Source: Alentia gelatinosa (Eukaryota > Annelida > Polychaeta > Phyllodocida > Polynoidae). From it: 64,000 nucleotides of DNA. The notes under the pieces were generated by a model, which saw only the letters and a list, made by a program, of their open reading frames with translations, had not been told where the DNA came from and did not search any database. The translations under genes and the position numbers were made by a program. The DNA is taken from assembly GCA_950022655.1 (NCBI GenBank), contig OX465587.1:26291716-26355715 (forward strand), written 5' to 3'. Below, in pieces: positions 37,701 to 53,300 of the stretch; within the stretch, counting starts at the first letter, position 1, and every line of letters starts with the position of its first letter.

Positions 37701-40700
37701 AATCTGTTCTTCTTTTTTGTAGATCTATTGGCAGAAATATCTTTTCTCTTATGATTTATTTTCGAGCCATGCTGAAATCAATGTCAAGTAGTGTAGTTTT
37801 CTTATCTACTTTTCTCGTGAGAAACCAATGAGATCTCAACTTTCGCTGGTCGCCCCACTTTCAAAACTCCGCTGATTCCCTCCACCCAGCAACACCCTAA
37901 GTATTTGACCCTATTAGAGCATCTGACTTTGTGGAGTAGTGGGCAGGGTGTTTCCCTGGCAATGCGAGTGTCGGGTGTTTGAATACAGCAATAGGCAGCC
38001 CATAATTTTATTTTTCAATATTCTCCCCTTAACTCGGACTCAACGAAGTCGCTAAATATATCTATGATATTTATGAAAGATAGATAAAAGAAGCAAAAGG
38101 AACCAAACTGATTTGTTCCTGCTATATTTTGAGCGTACCAATCTCTGATCACTTTAATATTTGCCTATAATGGATTGATAGCAAACTATTCCTGGTGAGG
38201 AAGCATTTGTTTCACACCGTCTCCACCAGGTGGCAAGCCTGTACCATGACTTGACCTGTCTCTCCTCACTGGTAGGGTTCCCTACATAGCATGTTGCAGG
38301 GATTGCCCTGTAGAGGAATCATGTGCATCTTGTCCTGTATAACAAATTCAGAATACTCTCATCAGCAATGTTTAGCAAGACACATACTGATATTACATTA
38401 TCTACCAATGACAAAGGGTTGGAGGGTTTCAATGTGATTTTTCTTGAGAAATCTTACATTGAAAAACGTCCCTGTGAACTAAATGCTTTTTCATAGAAGT
38501 TAATTAATTGCTCTTGAATGCTATTCCAGTGAGGAATTATGATATCAGTATATGGTTGTATTGTGGAGCAGCTTATAGGACTATTTCTTGGATTCTAAAA
38601 AAGCATAATTGAGACTTATGTCATGGACTTCATAGGGCTCTATGTTCAAGTGAGGCCATTGTTTTAAAATGATACAAACATGATCAATTATACATAATTA
38701 TCATATTTGACCTGAACTTCACAAAGGAAAATGCCATAAATCGTAAATAAACTGGGGGAGAGGGTCTTCTAGACATAAGTGAAAATATGCATGTCAAATA
38801 TATCCATGATACTTATTACCTACTATATCTAAAAAACTACGATTCTGGTAGTATCTGCTTGGACTTCTGCCCGCACATAAGGACAGAGTGAACCAGACTT
38901 AGGCTTGGAGAGTGAGGGGCCACCAGAGTGAGAATCTCGTGGAGGAAAATATTAGAATCTGTTCTTCTTTTTTGTAGATCTATTGGCAGAAATATCTTTT
39001 CTCTTATGATTTATTTCGAGCCATGCTGAAATCAATGTCTAGTAGTGTAGTTTTCTTATCTACTTTTCTCGTGAGAAACCAATGAGATCTCAACTTTCGC
39101 TGGTCGCCCCACTTTCAAAACTCCGCTGATTCCCTCCACCCAGCAACAGCCTAAGTATTTGACCCTATTAGAGCATCTGACTTTGTGGAGTAGTGGGCAG
39201 GGTGTTTCCCTGGCAATGCCAGTGTCGGGTGTTCGAACCCAGCAATAGGCAGACCATGATTTTATTTTTCAATATTCTCCCCTTAACTCGGACTCAACGA
39301 AGTCGCTAAATATATCCATGATATTTATGAAAGATAGATAAAAGAAGCAAAAGGAACCAAACTGATTTGTTCCTGCTATATTTTGAGCGTACCAATCTCT
39401 GATCACTTTAAAGTTTGCCAATAATGGATTGATAGCAAACCATTCCTGTTGAGGAAGCATTTGTTTCACACCGTCTCCACCAGGTGGCAAGCCTGTACCA
39501 TGACTTGACCAGTCTCTCCTCACTGGTAGGGTTCCCTACACAGCATGTTGCAGGGTTTGCCCTGTAGAGTAATCATGTGCATCTTGTCCTGTATAACAAA
39601 TTCAGAATACTCTCATCAGCAATGTTTAGCAAGACACATACTGATATTACATTATCTACCAATGACAAAGGGTTGGAGGGTTTCAATGTGATTTTTCTTG
39701 AGAAATCCTACATTGAAAAACGTCCCTGTGAACTAAATGCTTTTTCATAGAGGTAAATTAATTGCTCTTGAATGCTATTCCAGTGAGGGATTATGATATC
39801 AGTATATGGTAGTATTGTGGAGCAGCTTATAGGACTATTTCTTGGAGTCTAAAAAAGCATAATTGAGACTTTTGTCATGGACTTCATAGGGCTCTATGTT
39901 CAACTGAGGCCATTGTTTTAAAATGATACAAACATGATCAATTATACATAATTATCATATTTGACCTAACTTCACAAAGGAAAATGCCATAAATCGTAAA
40001 TAAACTGGGGGAGAGGGTCTTCTAGAGATAAGCGAAAATATGCATGTCAAATATATCCATAATATTATTACCTACTATATCTAAAAAACTACGATTCTGG
40101 TAGTATCTGCTTGGACTTCTGCCCGCACATAAGGACAGAGTGAACCAGACTTAGGCTTGGAGAGTGAGGGGCCACCAGAGTGAGAATCTCGTGGAGGAAA
40201 ATATTAGAATCTGTTCTTCTTTTTTGTAGATCTATTGGCAGAAATATCTTTTCTCTTATGATTTATTTTGAGCCATGCTGAAATCAATGTCTAGTAGTGT
40301 AGTTTTCTTATCTACTTTTCTCGTGAGAAACCAATGAGATCTCAACTTTCGCTGGTCGCCCCACTTTCAAAACTCCGCTGATTCCCTCCACCCAGCAACA
40401 GCCTAAGTATTTGACCCTTTTAGAGCATCTGACTTTGTGGAGTAGTGGGCAGGGTGTTTCCCTGGCAATGCCAGTGTTGGGTGTTCGAACCCAGCAATAG
40501 GCAGACCATAATTTTATTTTTCAATATTCTCCCCTTAACTGGGACTCGACGAAGTCGCTAAATATATCCATGATATTTATGAAAGATAGATAAAAGAAGC
40601 AAAAGTAACGAAACTGATTTGTTCCTGCTATATTTTGAGCGTACCAATCTCTGATCACTTTAAAGTTTGCCAATAATGGATTGATAGTAAACCATTCCTG

Positions 40701-43700
40701 TTGAGGAAGCATTTGTTTCACACCGTCTCCACCAGGTGGCAAGCCTGTACCATGACTTGACCAGTCTCTCCTCACTGGTAGGGTTCCCTACACAGCATGT
40801 TGCAGGGTTTGCCCTGTAGAGTAATCATGTGCATCTTGTCCTGTATAACAAATTCAGAATACTCTCTTCAGCAATGTTTAGCAAGACACATACTGATATT
40901 ACATTATCTACCAATGACAAAGGGTTGGAGGGTTTCAATGTGATTTTTCTTGAGAAATCCTACATTGAAAAACGTCCCTGTGAACTAAATGCTTTTTCAT
41001 AGAGGTAAATTAATTGCTCTTGAATGCTATTCCAGTGAGGGATTATGATATCAGTATATGGTAGTATTGTGGAGCAGCTTATAGGACTATTTCTTGGAGT
41101 CTAAAAAAGCATAATTGAGACTTTTGTCATGGACTTCATAGGGCTCTATGTTCAACTGAGGCCATTGTTTTAAAATGATACAAACATGATCAATTATACA
41201 TAATTATCATATTTGACCTAACTTGACAAAGGAAAATGCCATAAATCGCAAATAAACTGGGGGAGAGGGTCTTCTAGAGATAAGCGAAAATATGCATGTC
41301 AAATATATCCATGATACTTATTACCTACTATATCTAAAAAACTACGATTCTAGTAGTATCTGCTTGGACTTCTGCCCGCACATAAGGACAGAGTGAACCA
41401 GACTTAGGCTTGGAGAGTGAGGGGCCACCAGAGTGAGAATCTCGTGGAGGAAAATATTAGAATCTGTTCTTCTTTTTTGTAGATCTATTGGCAGAAATAT
41501 CTTTTCTCTTATGATTTATTTCGAACCATGCTGAAATCAATGTCTAGTAGTGTAGTTTTCTTATCTACTTTTCTCGTGAGAAACCAATGAGATCTCAACT
41601 TTCGCTGGTCGCCCCACTTTGAAAACTCTGCTGATTCCCTCCACCCAGCAAAAGCCTAAGTATTTGACCCCATTAGAGCATCTGACTTTGTGGAGTAGTG
41701 GGCAGGGTGTTTCCCTGGCAATGCCAGTGTCGGGTGTTCGAACCCAGCAATAGGCAGACCATAATTTTATTTTTCAATATTCTCCCCTTTACTCGGACTC
41801 GATGAGGTCGCTAAATATATCCATGATATTTGTGAAAGATAGATAAAAGAAGCAAAAGGAACCAAACTGATTTGTTCCTGCTATATTTTGAGCGTACCAA
41901 TCTCTGATCACTTTAAAGTTTGCCTATAATGGATTGATAGCAAACCATTCCTGTTGAGGAAGCATTTGTTTCACACCGTCTCCACCAGGTGGCAAGCCTG
42001 TACCATGACTTGACCAGTCTCACCTCACTGGTAGGGTTCCCTACACAGCATGTTGCAGGGATTGCCCTGTAGAGGAATCAGATGCATCTTGTCCTGTATA
42101 ACAAATTCAGAATACTCTCTTCAGCAATGTTTAGCAAGACACATACTGATATTACATTATCTACCAATGACAAAGGGTTGGAGGGTTTCAATGTGATTTT
42201 TCTTGAGAAATCCTACATTGAAAAACGTCCCTGTGAACTAAATGCTTTTTCATAGAGGTAAATTAATTGCTCTTGAATGCTATTCCAGTGAGGGATTATG
42301 ATATCAGTATATGGTAGTATTGTGGAGCAGCTTATAGGACTATTTCTTGGAGTCTAAAAAAGCATAATTGAGACTTTTGTCATGGACTTCATAGGGCTCT
42401 ATGTTCAAGTGAGGCCATTGTTTTAAAATGATACAAACATGATCAATTATACATAATTATCATATTTGACCTGAACTTCACCAAGGAAAATGCCATAAAT
42501 CGTAAATAATCTGGGGGAGAGGGTCTTCTAGAGATAAGTGAAAATATTAATGTCAAATATATCCATGATACTTATTACCTACTATATCTAAAAAACTACG
42601 ATTCTGGTAGTATCTGCTTGGACTTCTGCCCGCACATAAGGACAGAGTGAACCAGACTTAGGCTTGGAGAGTGAGGGGCCACCAGAGTGATAATCTCGTG
42701 GAGGAAAATATTAGAATCTGTTCTTCTTTTTTGTAGATCTATTGGCAGAAATATCTGTTCTCTTATCATTTATTTCGAGCCATGCCCAAATCAATTTTTG
42801 GTAGTGTAGTTTTCTTATCTACTTTTCTCGTGAGAAACCAATGAGATCTCAACTTTCGCTGGTCGCCCCACTTTCAAAACTCCGCTGATTCCCTCCACCC
42901 AGCAACACCCTAAGTATTTGACCCTATTAGAGCATCTGACTTTGTGGAGTAGTGGGCAGGGTGTTTCCCTGGCAATGCGAGTGTCGGGTGTTTGAATACA
43001 GCAATAGGCAGCCCATAATTTTATTTTTCAATATTCTCCCCTTAACTCGGACTCAACGAAGTCGCTAAATATATCTATGATATTTATGAAAGATAGATAA
43101 AAGAAGCAAAAGGAACCAAACTGATTTGTTCCTGCTATATTTTGAGCGTACCAATCTCTGATCACTTTAAAGTTTGCCAATAATGGATTGATAGCAAACC
43201 ATTCCTGTTGAGGAAGCATTTGTTTCACACCGTCTCCACCAGGTGGCAAGCCTGTACCATGACTTGACCAGTCTCTCCTCACTGGTAGGGTTCCCTACAC
43301 AGCATGTTGCAGGGTTTGCCCTGTAGAGTAATCATGTGCATCTTGTCCTGTATAACAAATTCAGAATACTCTCATCAGCAATGTTTAGCAAGACACATAC
43401 TGATATTACATTATCTACCAATGACAAAGGGTTGGAGGGTTTCAATGTGATTTTTCTTGAGAAATCCTACATTGAAAAACGTCCCTGTGAACTAAATGCT
43501 TTTTCATAGAGGTAAATTAATTGCTCTTGAATGCTATTCCAGTGAGGGATTATGATATCAGTATATGGTCGTATTGTGGAGCAGCTTATAGGACTATTTC
43601 TTGGAGTCTAAAAAAGCATAATTGAGACTTTTGTCATGGACTTCATAGGGCTCTATGTTCAACTGAGGCCATTGTTTTAAAATGATACAAACATGATCAA

Positions 43701-46700
43701 TTATACATAATTATCATATTTGACCTAACTTCACAATGGAAAATGCCATAAATCGTAAATAAACTGGGGGAGAGGGTCTTCTAGAGATAAGCGAAAATAT
43801 GCATGTCAAATATATCCATGATACTTATTACCTACTATATCTAAAAAACTACGATTCTGGTAGTATCTGCTTGGACTTCTGCCCGCACATAAGGACAGAG
43901 TGAACCAGACTTAGGCTTGGAGAGTGAGGGGCCACCAGAGTGAGAATCTCGTGGAGGAAAATATTAGAATCTGTTCTTCTTTTTTGTAGATCTATTGGCA
44001 GAAATATCTTTTCTCTTATGATTTATTTTGAGCCATGCTGAAATCAATGTCTAGTAGTGTAGTTTTCTTATCTACTTTTCTCGTGAGAAACCAATGAGAT
44101 CTCAACTTTCGCTGGTCGCCCCACTTTCAAAACTCCGCTGATTCCCTCCACCCAGCAACAGCCTAAGTATTTGACCCTTTTAGAGCATCTGACTTTGTGG
44201 AGTAGTGGGCAGGGTGTTTCCCTGGCAATGCCAGTGTCGGGTGTTCGAACCCAGCAATAGGCAGACCATAATTTTATTTTTCAATATTCTCCCCTTAACT
44301 GGGACTCGACGAAGTCGCTAAATATATCCATGATATTTATGAAAGATAGATAAAAGAAGCAAAAGTAACGAAACTGATTTGTTCCTGCTATATTTTGAGC
44401 GTACCAATCTCTGATCACTTTAAAGTTTGCCAATAATGGATTGATAGTAAACCATTCCTGTTGAGGAAGCATTTGTTTCACACCGTCTCCACCAGGTGGC
44501 AAGCCTGTACCATGACTTGACCAGTCTCTCCTCACTGGTAGGGTTCCCTACACAGCATGTTGCAGGGTTTGCCCTGTAGAGTAATCATGTGCATCTTGTC
44601 CTGTATAACAAATTCAGAATACTCTCTTCAGCAATGTTTAGCAAGACACATACTGATATTACATTATCTACCAATGACAAAGGGTTGGAGGGTTTCAATG
44701 TGATTTTTCTTGAGAAATCCTACATTGAAAAACGTCCCTGTGAACTAAATGCTTTTTCATAGAGGTAAATTAATTGCTCTTGAATGCTATTCCAGTGAGG
44801 GATTATGATATCAGTATATGGTAGTATTGTGGAGCAGCTTATAGGACTATTTCTTGGAGTCTAAAAAAGCATAATTGAGAATTTTGTCATGGACTTCATA
44901 GGGCTCTATGTTCAACTGAGGCCATTGTTTTAAAATGATACAAACATGATCAATTATACATAATTATCATATTTGACCTAACTTCACAAAGGAAAATGCC
45001 ATAAATCGCAAATAAACTGGGGGAGAGGGTCTTCTAGAGATAAGCGAAAATATGCATGTCAAATATATCCATGATACTTATTACCTACTATATCTAAAAA
45101 ACTACGATTCTGGTAGTATCTGCTTGGACTTCTGCCCGCACATAAGGACAGAGTGAACCAGACTTAGGCTTGGAGAGTGAGGGGCCACCAGAGTGAGAAT
45201 CTCGTGGAGGAAAATATTAGAATCTGTTCTTCTTTTTTGTAGATCTATTGGCAGAAATATCTTTTCTCTTATGATTTATTTCGAACCATGCTGAAATCAA
45301 TGTCTAGTAGTGTAGTTTTCTTATCTACTTTTCTCGTGAGAAACCAATGAGATCTCAACTTTCGCTGGTCGCCCCACTTTGAAAACTCTGCTGATTCCCT
45401 CCACCCAGCAACAGCCTAAGTATTTGACCCTTTTAGAGCATCTGACTTTGTGGAGTAGTGGGCAGGGTGTTTCCCTGGCAATGCGAGTGTCGGGTGTTCG
45501 AACTCAGCAATAGGCAGCCCATAATTTTATTTTTCAATATTCTCCCCTTTACTCGGACTCGATGAGGTCGCTTTATATATCCATGATATTTATGAAAGAT
45601 AGATAAAAGAAGCAAAAGGAACCAAACTGATTTGTTCCTGCTATATTTTGAGCGTACCAATCTCTGATCACTTTAAAGTTTGCCTATAATGGATTGATAG
45701 TAAACCATTCCTGTTGAGGAAGCATTTGTTTCACACCGTCTCCACCAGGTGGCAAGCCTGTACCATGACTTGACCAGTCTCTCCTCACTGGTAGGGTTCC
45801 CTACACAGCATGTTGCAGGGTTTGCCCTGTAGAGGAATCATGTGCATCTTGTCCTGTATAACAAATTCAGAATACTCTCATCAGCAATGTTTAGCAAGAC
45901 ACATACTGATATTACATTATCTACCAAGAACAAAGGGTTGGAGGGTTTCAATGTGATTTTTCTTGAGAAATCCTACATTGAAAAACGTCCCTGTGAACTA
46001 AATGCTTTTTCATAGAAGTTAATTAATTGCTCTTGAATGCTATTCCAGTGAGGGATTATGATATCAGTATATGGTTGTATTGTGGAGCAGCTTATAGGAC
46101 TATTTCTTTGATTCTAAAAAAGCATAATTGAGACTTTTGTCATGGACTTCATAGGGCTCTATGTTCAAGTGAGGCCATTGTTTTAAAATGATACAAACAT
46201 GATCAATTATACATAATTATCATATTTGACCTGAACTTCACCAAGGAAAATGCCATAAATCGTAAATAAACTGGGGGAGAGGGTCTTCTAGAGATAAGCG
46301 AAAATATGCATGTCAAATATATCCATGATACTTATTACCTACTATATCTAAAAAACTACGATTCTGGTAGTTTCTGCTTGGACTTCTGCCCGCACATAAG
46401 GACAGAGTGAACCAGACTTAGTCTTGGAGAGTGAGGGGCCACCAGAGTGAGAATCTCGTGGAGGAAAATATTAGAATCTGTTCTTCTTTTTTGTAGATCT
46501 ATCGGCAGAAATATCTTTTCTCTTATGATTTATTTCGAGCCATGCCCAAATCAATTTTTAGTAGTGTAGTTTTCTTATCTACTTTTCTCTTGAGAAACCA
46601 ATGAGATCTCAACTTTCGCTGGTCGCCCCACTTTGAAAACTCTGCTGATTCCCTCCACCCAGCAACAGCCTAAGTATTTGACCCTATTAGAGCATCTGCC

Positions 46701-49700
46701 TTTGTGGAGTAGTGGGCAGGGTGTTTCCCTGGCAATGCCAGTGTCGGGTGTTCGAACCCAGCAATAGGCAGACCATAATTTTATTTTTCAATATTCTCCC
46801 CTTAACTGGGACTCGACGAAGTCGCTAAATATATCCATGATATTTGTGAAAGATAGATAAAAGAAGCAAAAGGAACCAAACTGATTTGTTCCTGCTATAT
46901 TTTGAGCGTACCAATCTCTGATCACTATAAAGTTTGCCTATAATGGATTGATAGCAAACCATTCCTGTTGAGGAAGCATTTGTTTCACACCGTCTCCACC
47001 AGGTGGCAAGCCTGTACCATGACTTGACCAGTCTCACCTCACTGGTAGGGTTCCCTACACAGCATGTTGCAGGGATTGCCCTGTAGAGGAATCAGATGCA
47101 TCTTGTCCTGTATAACAAATTCAGAATACTCTCTTCAGCAATGTTTAGCAAGACACATACTGATATTACATTATCTACCAATGACAAAGGGTTGGAGGGT
47201 TTCAATGTGATTATTCTTGAGAAATCCTACATTGAAAAACGTCCCTGTGAACTAAATGCTTTTTCATAGAGGTAAATTAATTGCTCTTGAATGCTATTCC
47301 AGTGAGGGATTATGATATCAGTATATGGTAGTATTGTGGAGCAGCTTATAGGACTATTTCTTGGAGTCTAAAAAAGCATAATTGAGACTTTTGTCATGGA
47401 CTTCATAGGGCTCTATGTTCAACTGAGGCCATTGTTTTAAAATGATACAAACATGATCAATTATACATAATTATCATATTTGACCTGAACTTCACCAAGG
47501 AAAATGCCATAAATCGTAAATAATCTGGGGGAGAGGGTCTTCTAGAGATAAGTGAAAATATTAATGTCAAATATATCCATGATACTTATTACCTACTATA
47601 TCTAAAAAACTACGATTCTGGTAGTATCTGCTTGGACTTCTGCCCGCACATAAGGACAGAGTGAATCAGACTTAGGCTTGGAGAGTGAGGGGCCACCAGA
47701 GTGAGAATCTCGTAGAGGAAAATATTAGAATCTGTTCTTCTTTTTTGTAGATCTATTGGCAGAAATATCTTTTCTCTTATGATTTATTTCGAGCCATGCC
47801 CAAATCAATGTTTAGTAGTGTAGTTTTCTTATCTACTTTTCTCTTGAGAAACCAATGAGATCTCAACTTTCGCTGGTCGCCCCACTTTCAAAACTCCGCT
47901 GATTCCCTCCACCCAGCAACAGCCTAAGTATTTGACCCTATTAGAGCATTCGACTTTGTGGAGTAGTCGGTAGGGTGTTTCCCTGGCAATGCCAGTGTCG
48001 CGTGTTCAAACCCAGCAATAGGCAGACCATAATTTTATTTTTCAATATTCTCCCCTTAACTGGTACTCGATGAAGTCGCTAAATATATCCATGATATTTA
48101 TGAAAGATAGATAAAAGAAGCAAAAGGAACCAAACTGACTTGTTCCTGCTATATTTTGAGCGTACCAATCTCTGATCACTTTAAAGTTTGCCTATAATGG
48201 ATTGATAGCAAACCATTCCTGTTGAGGAAGCATTTGTTTCACACCGTCTCCACCAGGTGGCAAGCCTGTACCATGACTTGACCAGTCTCTCCTCACTGGT
48301 AGGGTTCCCTACACAGCATGTTGCAGGGATTGCCCTGTAGAGGAATCATGTGCATCTTGTCCTGTATAACAAATTCAGAAAACTCTCTTCAGCAATGTTT
48401 AGCAAGACACATACTGGTATTACATTATCTACCAATGACAAAGGGTTGGAGGGTTTCAATGTGATTTTTCTTGAGAAATCCTACATTGAAAAACGTCCCT
48501 TTGAACTAAACGCTTTTTCATAGAGGTAAATTAATTGCTCTTGAATGCTATTCCAGTGAGGGATTATGATATCAGTATATGGTAGTATTGTGGAGCAGCT
48601 TATAGGACTATTTCTTGGATTCTAAAAAAGCATAATTGAGACTTATGTCATGGACTTCATAGGGCTCTATGTTCAAGTGAGGCCATTGTTTTAAAATGAT
48701 ACAAACATGATCAATTATACATAATTATCATATTTGACCTGAACTTCACAAAGGAAAATGCCATAAATCGTAAATAAACTGGGGGAGAGGGTCTTCTAGA
48801 GATAAGTGAAAATATGCATGTCAAATATATCCATGATACTTATTACCTACTATATCTAAAAAACTACGATTCTGGTAGTATCTGCTTGGACTTCTGCCCG
48901 CACATAAGGACAGAGTGAACCAGACTTAGGCTTGGAAAGTGAGGGGCCACCAGAGTGAGAATCTCGTGGAGGAAAATATTAGAATCTGTTCTTCTTTTTT
49001 GTAGATCTATCGGCAGAAATATCTTTTCTCTTATGATTTATTTCGAGCCATGCCCAAATCAATGTTTAGTAGTGTAGTTTTCCTATCTACTTTTCTCTTG
49101 AGAAACCAATGAGATCTCAACTTTCGCTGGTCGCCCCACTTTCAAAACTCCGCTGATTCCCTCCACCCAGCAACAGCCTAAGTATTTGACCCTATTAGAG
49201 CATCTGACTTTGTGGAGTAGTCGGTAGGGTGTTTCCCTGGCAATGCCAGTGTCGGGTGTTCGAACCCAGCAATAGGCAGACCATAATTTTATTTTTCAAT
49301 ATTCTCCCCTTAACTGGGACTCGACGAAGTCGCTAAATATATCCATGATATTTATGAAAGATAGATAAAAGAAGCAAAAGTAACGAAACTGATTTGTTCC
49401 TGCTATATTTTGAGCGTACCAATCTCTGATCACTATAAAGTTTGCCTATAATGGATTGATAGCAAACCATTCCTGTTGAGGAAGCATTTGTTTCACACCG
49501 TCTCCACCAGGTGGCAAGCCTGTACCATGACTTGACCAGTCTCTCCTCACTGGTAGGGTTCCCTACACAGCATGTTGCAGGGTTTGCCCTGTAGAGTAAT
49601 CATGTGCATCTTGTCCTGTATAACAAATTCAGAATACTCTCATCAGCAATGTTTAGCAAGACACATACTGATATTACATTATCTACCAATGACAAAGGGT

Positions 49701-52700
49701 TGGAGGGTTTCAATGTGATTTTTCTTGAGAAATCCTACATTGAAAAACGTCCCTGTGAACTAAATGCTTTTTCATAGAGGTAAATTAATTGCTCTTGAAT
49801 GCTATTCCAGTGAGGGATTATGATATCAGTATATGGTAGTATTGTGGAGCAGCTTATAGGACTATTTCTTGGAGTCTAAAAAAGCATAATTGAGACTTTT
49901 GTCATGGACTTCATAGGGCTCTATGTTCAACTGAGGCCATTGTTTTAAAATGATACAAACATGATCAATTATACATAATTATCATATTTGACCTGAACTT
50001 CACAAAGGAAAATGCCATAAATCGTAAATAAACTGGGGGAGAGGGTCTTCTAGAGATAAGTGAAAATATGCATGTCAAATATATCCATGATACTTATTAC
50101 CTACTATATCTAAAAAACTACGATTCTGGTAGTATCTGCTTGGACTTCTGCCCGCACATAAGGACAGAGTGAATCAGCCTTAGGCTTGGAGAGTGAGGGG
50201 CCACGAGAGTGAGAATCTCGTGGAGGAAAATATTAGAATCTGTTCTTCTTTTTTGTAGATCTATTGGCAGAAATATCTGTTCTCTTATGATTTATTTTCG
50301 AGCCATGCTGAAATCAATGTCAAGTAGTGTAGTTTTCTTATCTACTTTTCTCGTGAGAAACCAATGAGATCTCAACTTTCGCTGGTCGCCCCACTTTGAA
50401 AACTCTGCTGATTCCCTCCACCCAGCAACAGCCTAAGTATTTGACCCTATTAGAGCATCTGACTTTGTGGAGTAGTGGGCAGGGTGTTTCCCTGGCAATG
50501 CGAGTGTCGGGTGTTTGAATACAGCAATAGGCAGCCCATAATTTTATTTTTCAATATTCTCCCCTTAACTCGGACTCAACGAAGTCGCTAAATATATCTA
50601 TGATATTTATGAAAGATAGATAAAAGAAGCAAAAGGAACGAAACTGATTTGTTCCTGCTATATTTTGAGCGTACCAATCTCTGATCACTTTAAAGTTTGC
50701 CTATAATGGATTGATAGCAAACTATTCCTGGTGAGGAAGCATTTGTTTCACACCGTCTCCACCAGGTGGCAAGCCTGTACCATGACTTGACCTGTCTCTC
50801 CTCACTGGTAGGGTTCCCTACATAGCATGTTGCAGGGATTGTCCTGTAGAGGAATCATGTGCATCTTGTCCTGTATAACAAATTCAGAATACTCTCATCA
50901 GCAATGTTTAGCAAGACACATACTGATATTACATTATCTACCAATGACAAAGGGTTGGAGGGTTTCAATGTGATTTTTCTTGAGAAATCTTACATTGAAA
51001 AACGTCCCTGTGAACTAAATGCTTTTTCATAGAGGTAAATTAATTGCTCTTGAATGCTATTCCAGTGAGGGATTATGATATCAGTATATGGTAGTATTGT
51101 GGAGCAGCTTATAGGACTATTTCTTGGAGTCTAAAAAAGCATAATTGAGACTTATGTCATGGACTTCATAGGGCTCTATGTTCAAGTGAGGCCATTGTTT
51201 TAAAATGATACAAACATGATCAATTATACATAATTATCATATTTGACCTGAACTTCACAAAGGAAAATGCCATAAATCGTAAATAAACTGGGGGAGAGGG
51301 TCTTCTAGACATAAGTGAAAATATGCATGTCAAATATATCCATGATACTTATTACCTACTATATCTAAAAAACTACGATTCTGGTAGTATCTGCTTGGAC
51401 TTCTGCCCGCACATAAGGACAGAGTGAATCAGACTTAGGCTTGAAGAGTGAGGGGCCACGAGAGTGAGAATCTCGTGGAGGAAAATATTAGAATCTGTTC
51501 TTCTTTTTTGTAGATCTATTGGCAGAAATATCTGTTCTCTTATGATTAATTTCGAGCCATGCCCAAATCAATTTTTGGTAGCGTAGTTTTCTTATCTACT
51601 TTTCTCGTGAGAAACCAATGAGATCTCAACTTTCGCTGGTCGCCCCACTTTGAAAACTCCGCTGATTCCCTCCACCCAGCAACAGCCTAAGTATTTGACC
51701 CTTTTAGAGCATCTGACTTTGTGGAGTAGTGGGCAGGGTGTTTCCCTGGCAATGCCAGTGTCGGGTGTTCGAACCCAGCAATAGGCAGACCATAATTTTA
51801 TTTTTCAATATTCTCCCCTTAACTGGGACTCGACGAAGTCGCTAAATATATCCATGATATTTATGAAAGATAGATAAAAGAAGCAAAAGTAACGAAACTG
51901 ATTTGTTCCTGCTATATTTTGAGCGTACCAATCTCTGATCACTTTAAAGTTTGCCAATAATGGATTGATAGCAAACCATTCCTGTTGAGGAAGCATTTGT
52001 TTCACACCGTCTCCACCAGGTGGCAAGCCTGTACCATGACTTGACCAGTCTCTCCTCACTGGTAGGGTTCCCTACACAGCATGTTGCAGGGTTTGCCCTG
52101 TAGAGTAATCATGTGCATCTTGTCCTGTATAACAAATTCAGAATACTCTCATCAGCAATGTTTAGCAAGACACATACTGATATTACATTATCTACCAATG
52201 ACAAAGGGTTGGAGGGTTTCAATGTGATTTTTCTTGAGAAATCCTACATTGAACAACGTCCCTGTGAACTAAATGCTTTTTCATAGAGGTAAATTAATTG
52301 CTCTTGAATGCTATTCCAGTGAGGGATTATGATATCAGTATATGGTAGTATTGTGGAGCAGCTTATAGGACTATTTCTTGGAGTCTAAAAAAGCATAATT
52401 GAGACTTTTGTCATGGACTTCATAGGGCTCTATGTTCAACTGAGGCCATTGTTTTAAAATGATACAAACATGATCAATTATACATAATTATCATATTTGA
52501 CCTAACTTCACAAAGGAAAATGCCATAAATCGTAAATAAACTGGGGGAGAGGGTCTTCTAGAGATAAGCGAAAATATGCATGTCAAATATATCCATGATA
52601 TTTATTACCTACTATATCTAGAAAACTACGATTCTGGTAGTATCTGCTTGGACTTCTGCCCGCACATAAGGACAGAGTGAATCAGCCTTAGGCTTGGAGA

Positions 52701-53300
52701 GTGAGGGGCCACGAGAGTGAGAATCTCGTGGAGGAAAATATTAGAATCTGTTCTTCTTTTTTGTAGATCTATTGGCAGAAATATCTGTTCTCTTATGATT
52801 TATTTTCGAGCCATGCTGAAATCAATGTCAAGTAGTGTAGTTTTCTTATCTACTTTTCTCGTGAGAAACCAATGAGATCTCAACTTTCGCTGGTCGCCCC
52901 ACTTTGAAAACTCTGCTGATTCCCTCCACCCAGCAACAGCCTAAGTAGTTGACCCTATTAGAGCATCTGACTTTGTGGAGTAGTGGGCAGGGTGTTTCCC
53001 TGGCAATGCGAGTGTCGGGTGTTCGAACTCAGCAATAGGCAGCCCATAATTTTATTTTTCAATATTCTCCCCTTTACTCGGACTCGATGAGGTCGCTTTA
53101 TATATCCATGATATTTATGAAAGATAGATAAAAGAAGCAAAAGGAACCAAACTGATTTGTTCCTGCTATATTTTGAGCGTACCAATCTCTGATCACTTTA
53201 AAGTTTGCCTATAATGGATTGATAGTAAACCATTCCTGTTGAGGAAGCATTTGTTTCACACCGTCTCCACCAGGTGGCAAGCCTGTACCATGACTTGACC
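28781..53300 (+). repeat. Three copies of a multi-monomer block (28.8-32.0, 33.8-37.0, 50.1-53.3 kb)
   Basis: The blocks share the ordered markers TTTGAATACAGC, TTCCTGGTGAGG, TTGACCTGTCTC, CTTATGATTAATTTCG and GTAGTTGACC. The first and second are about 5015 bp apart (4 monomers) and the second and third about 16300 bp apart (13 monomers). The spread shows repeated copying of blocks of two to three monomers or more within the array. Confidence 0.7.
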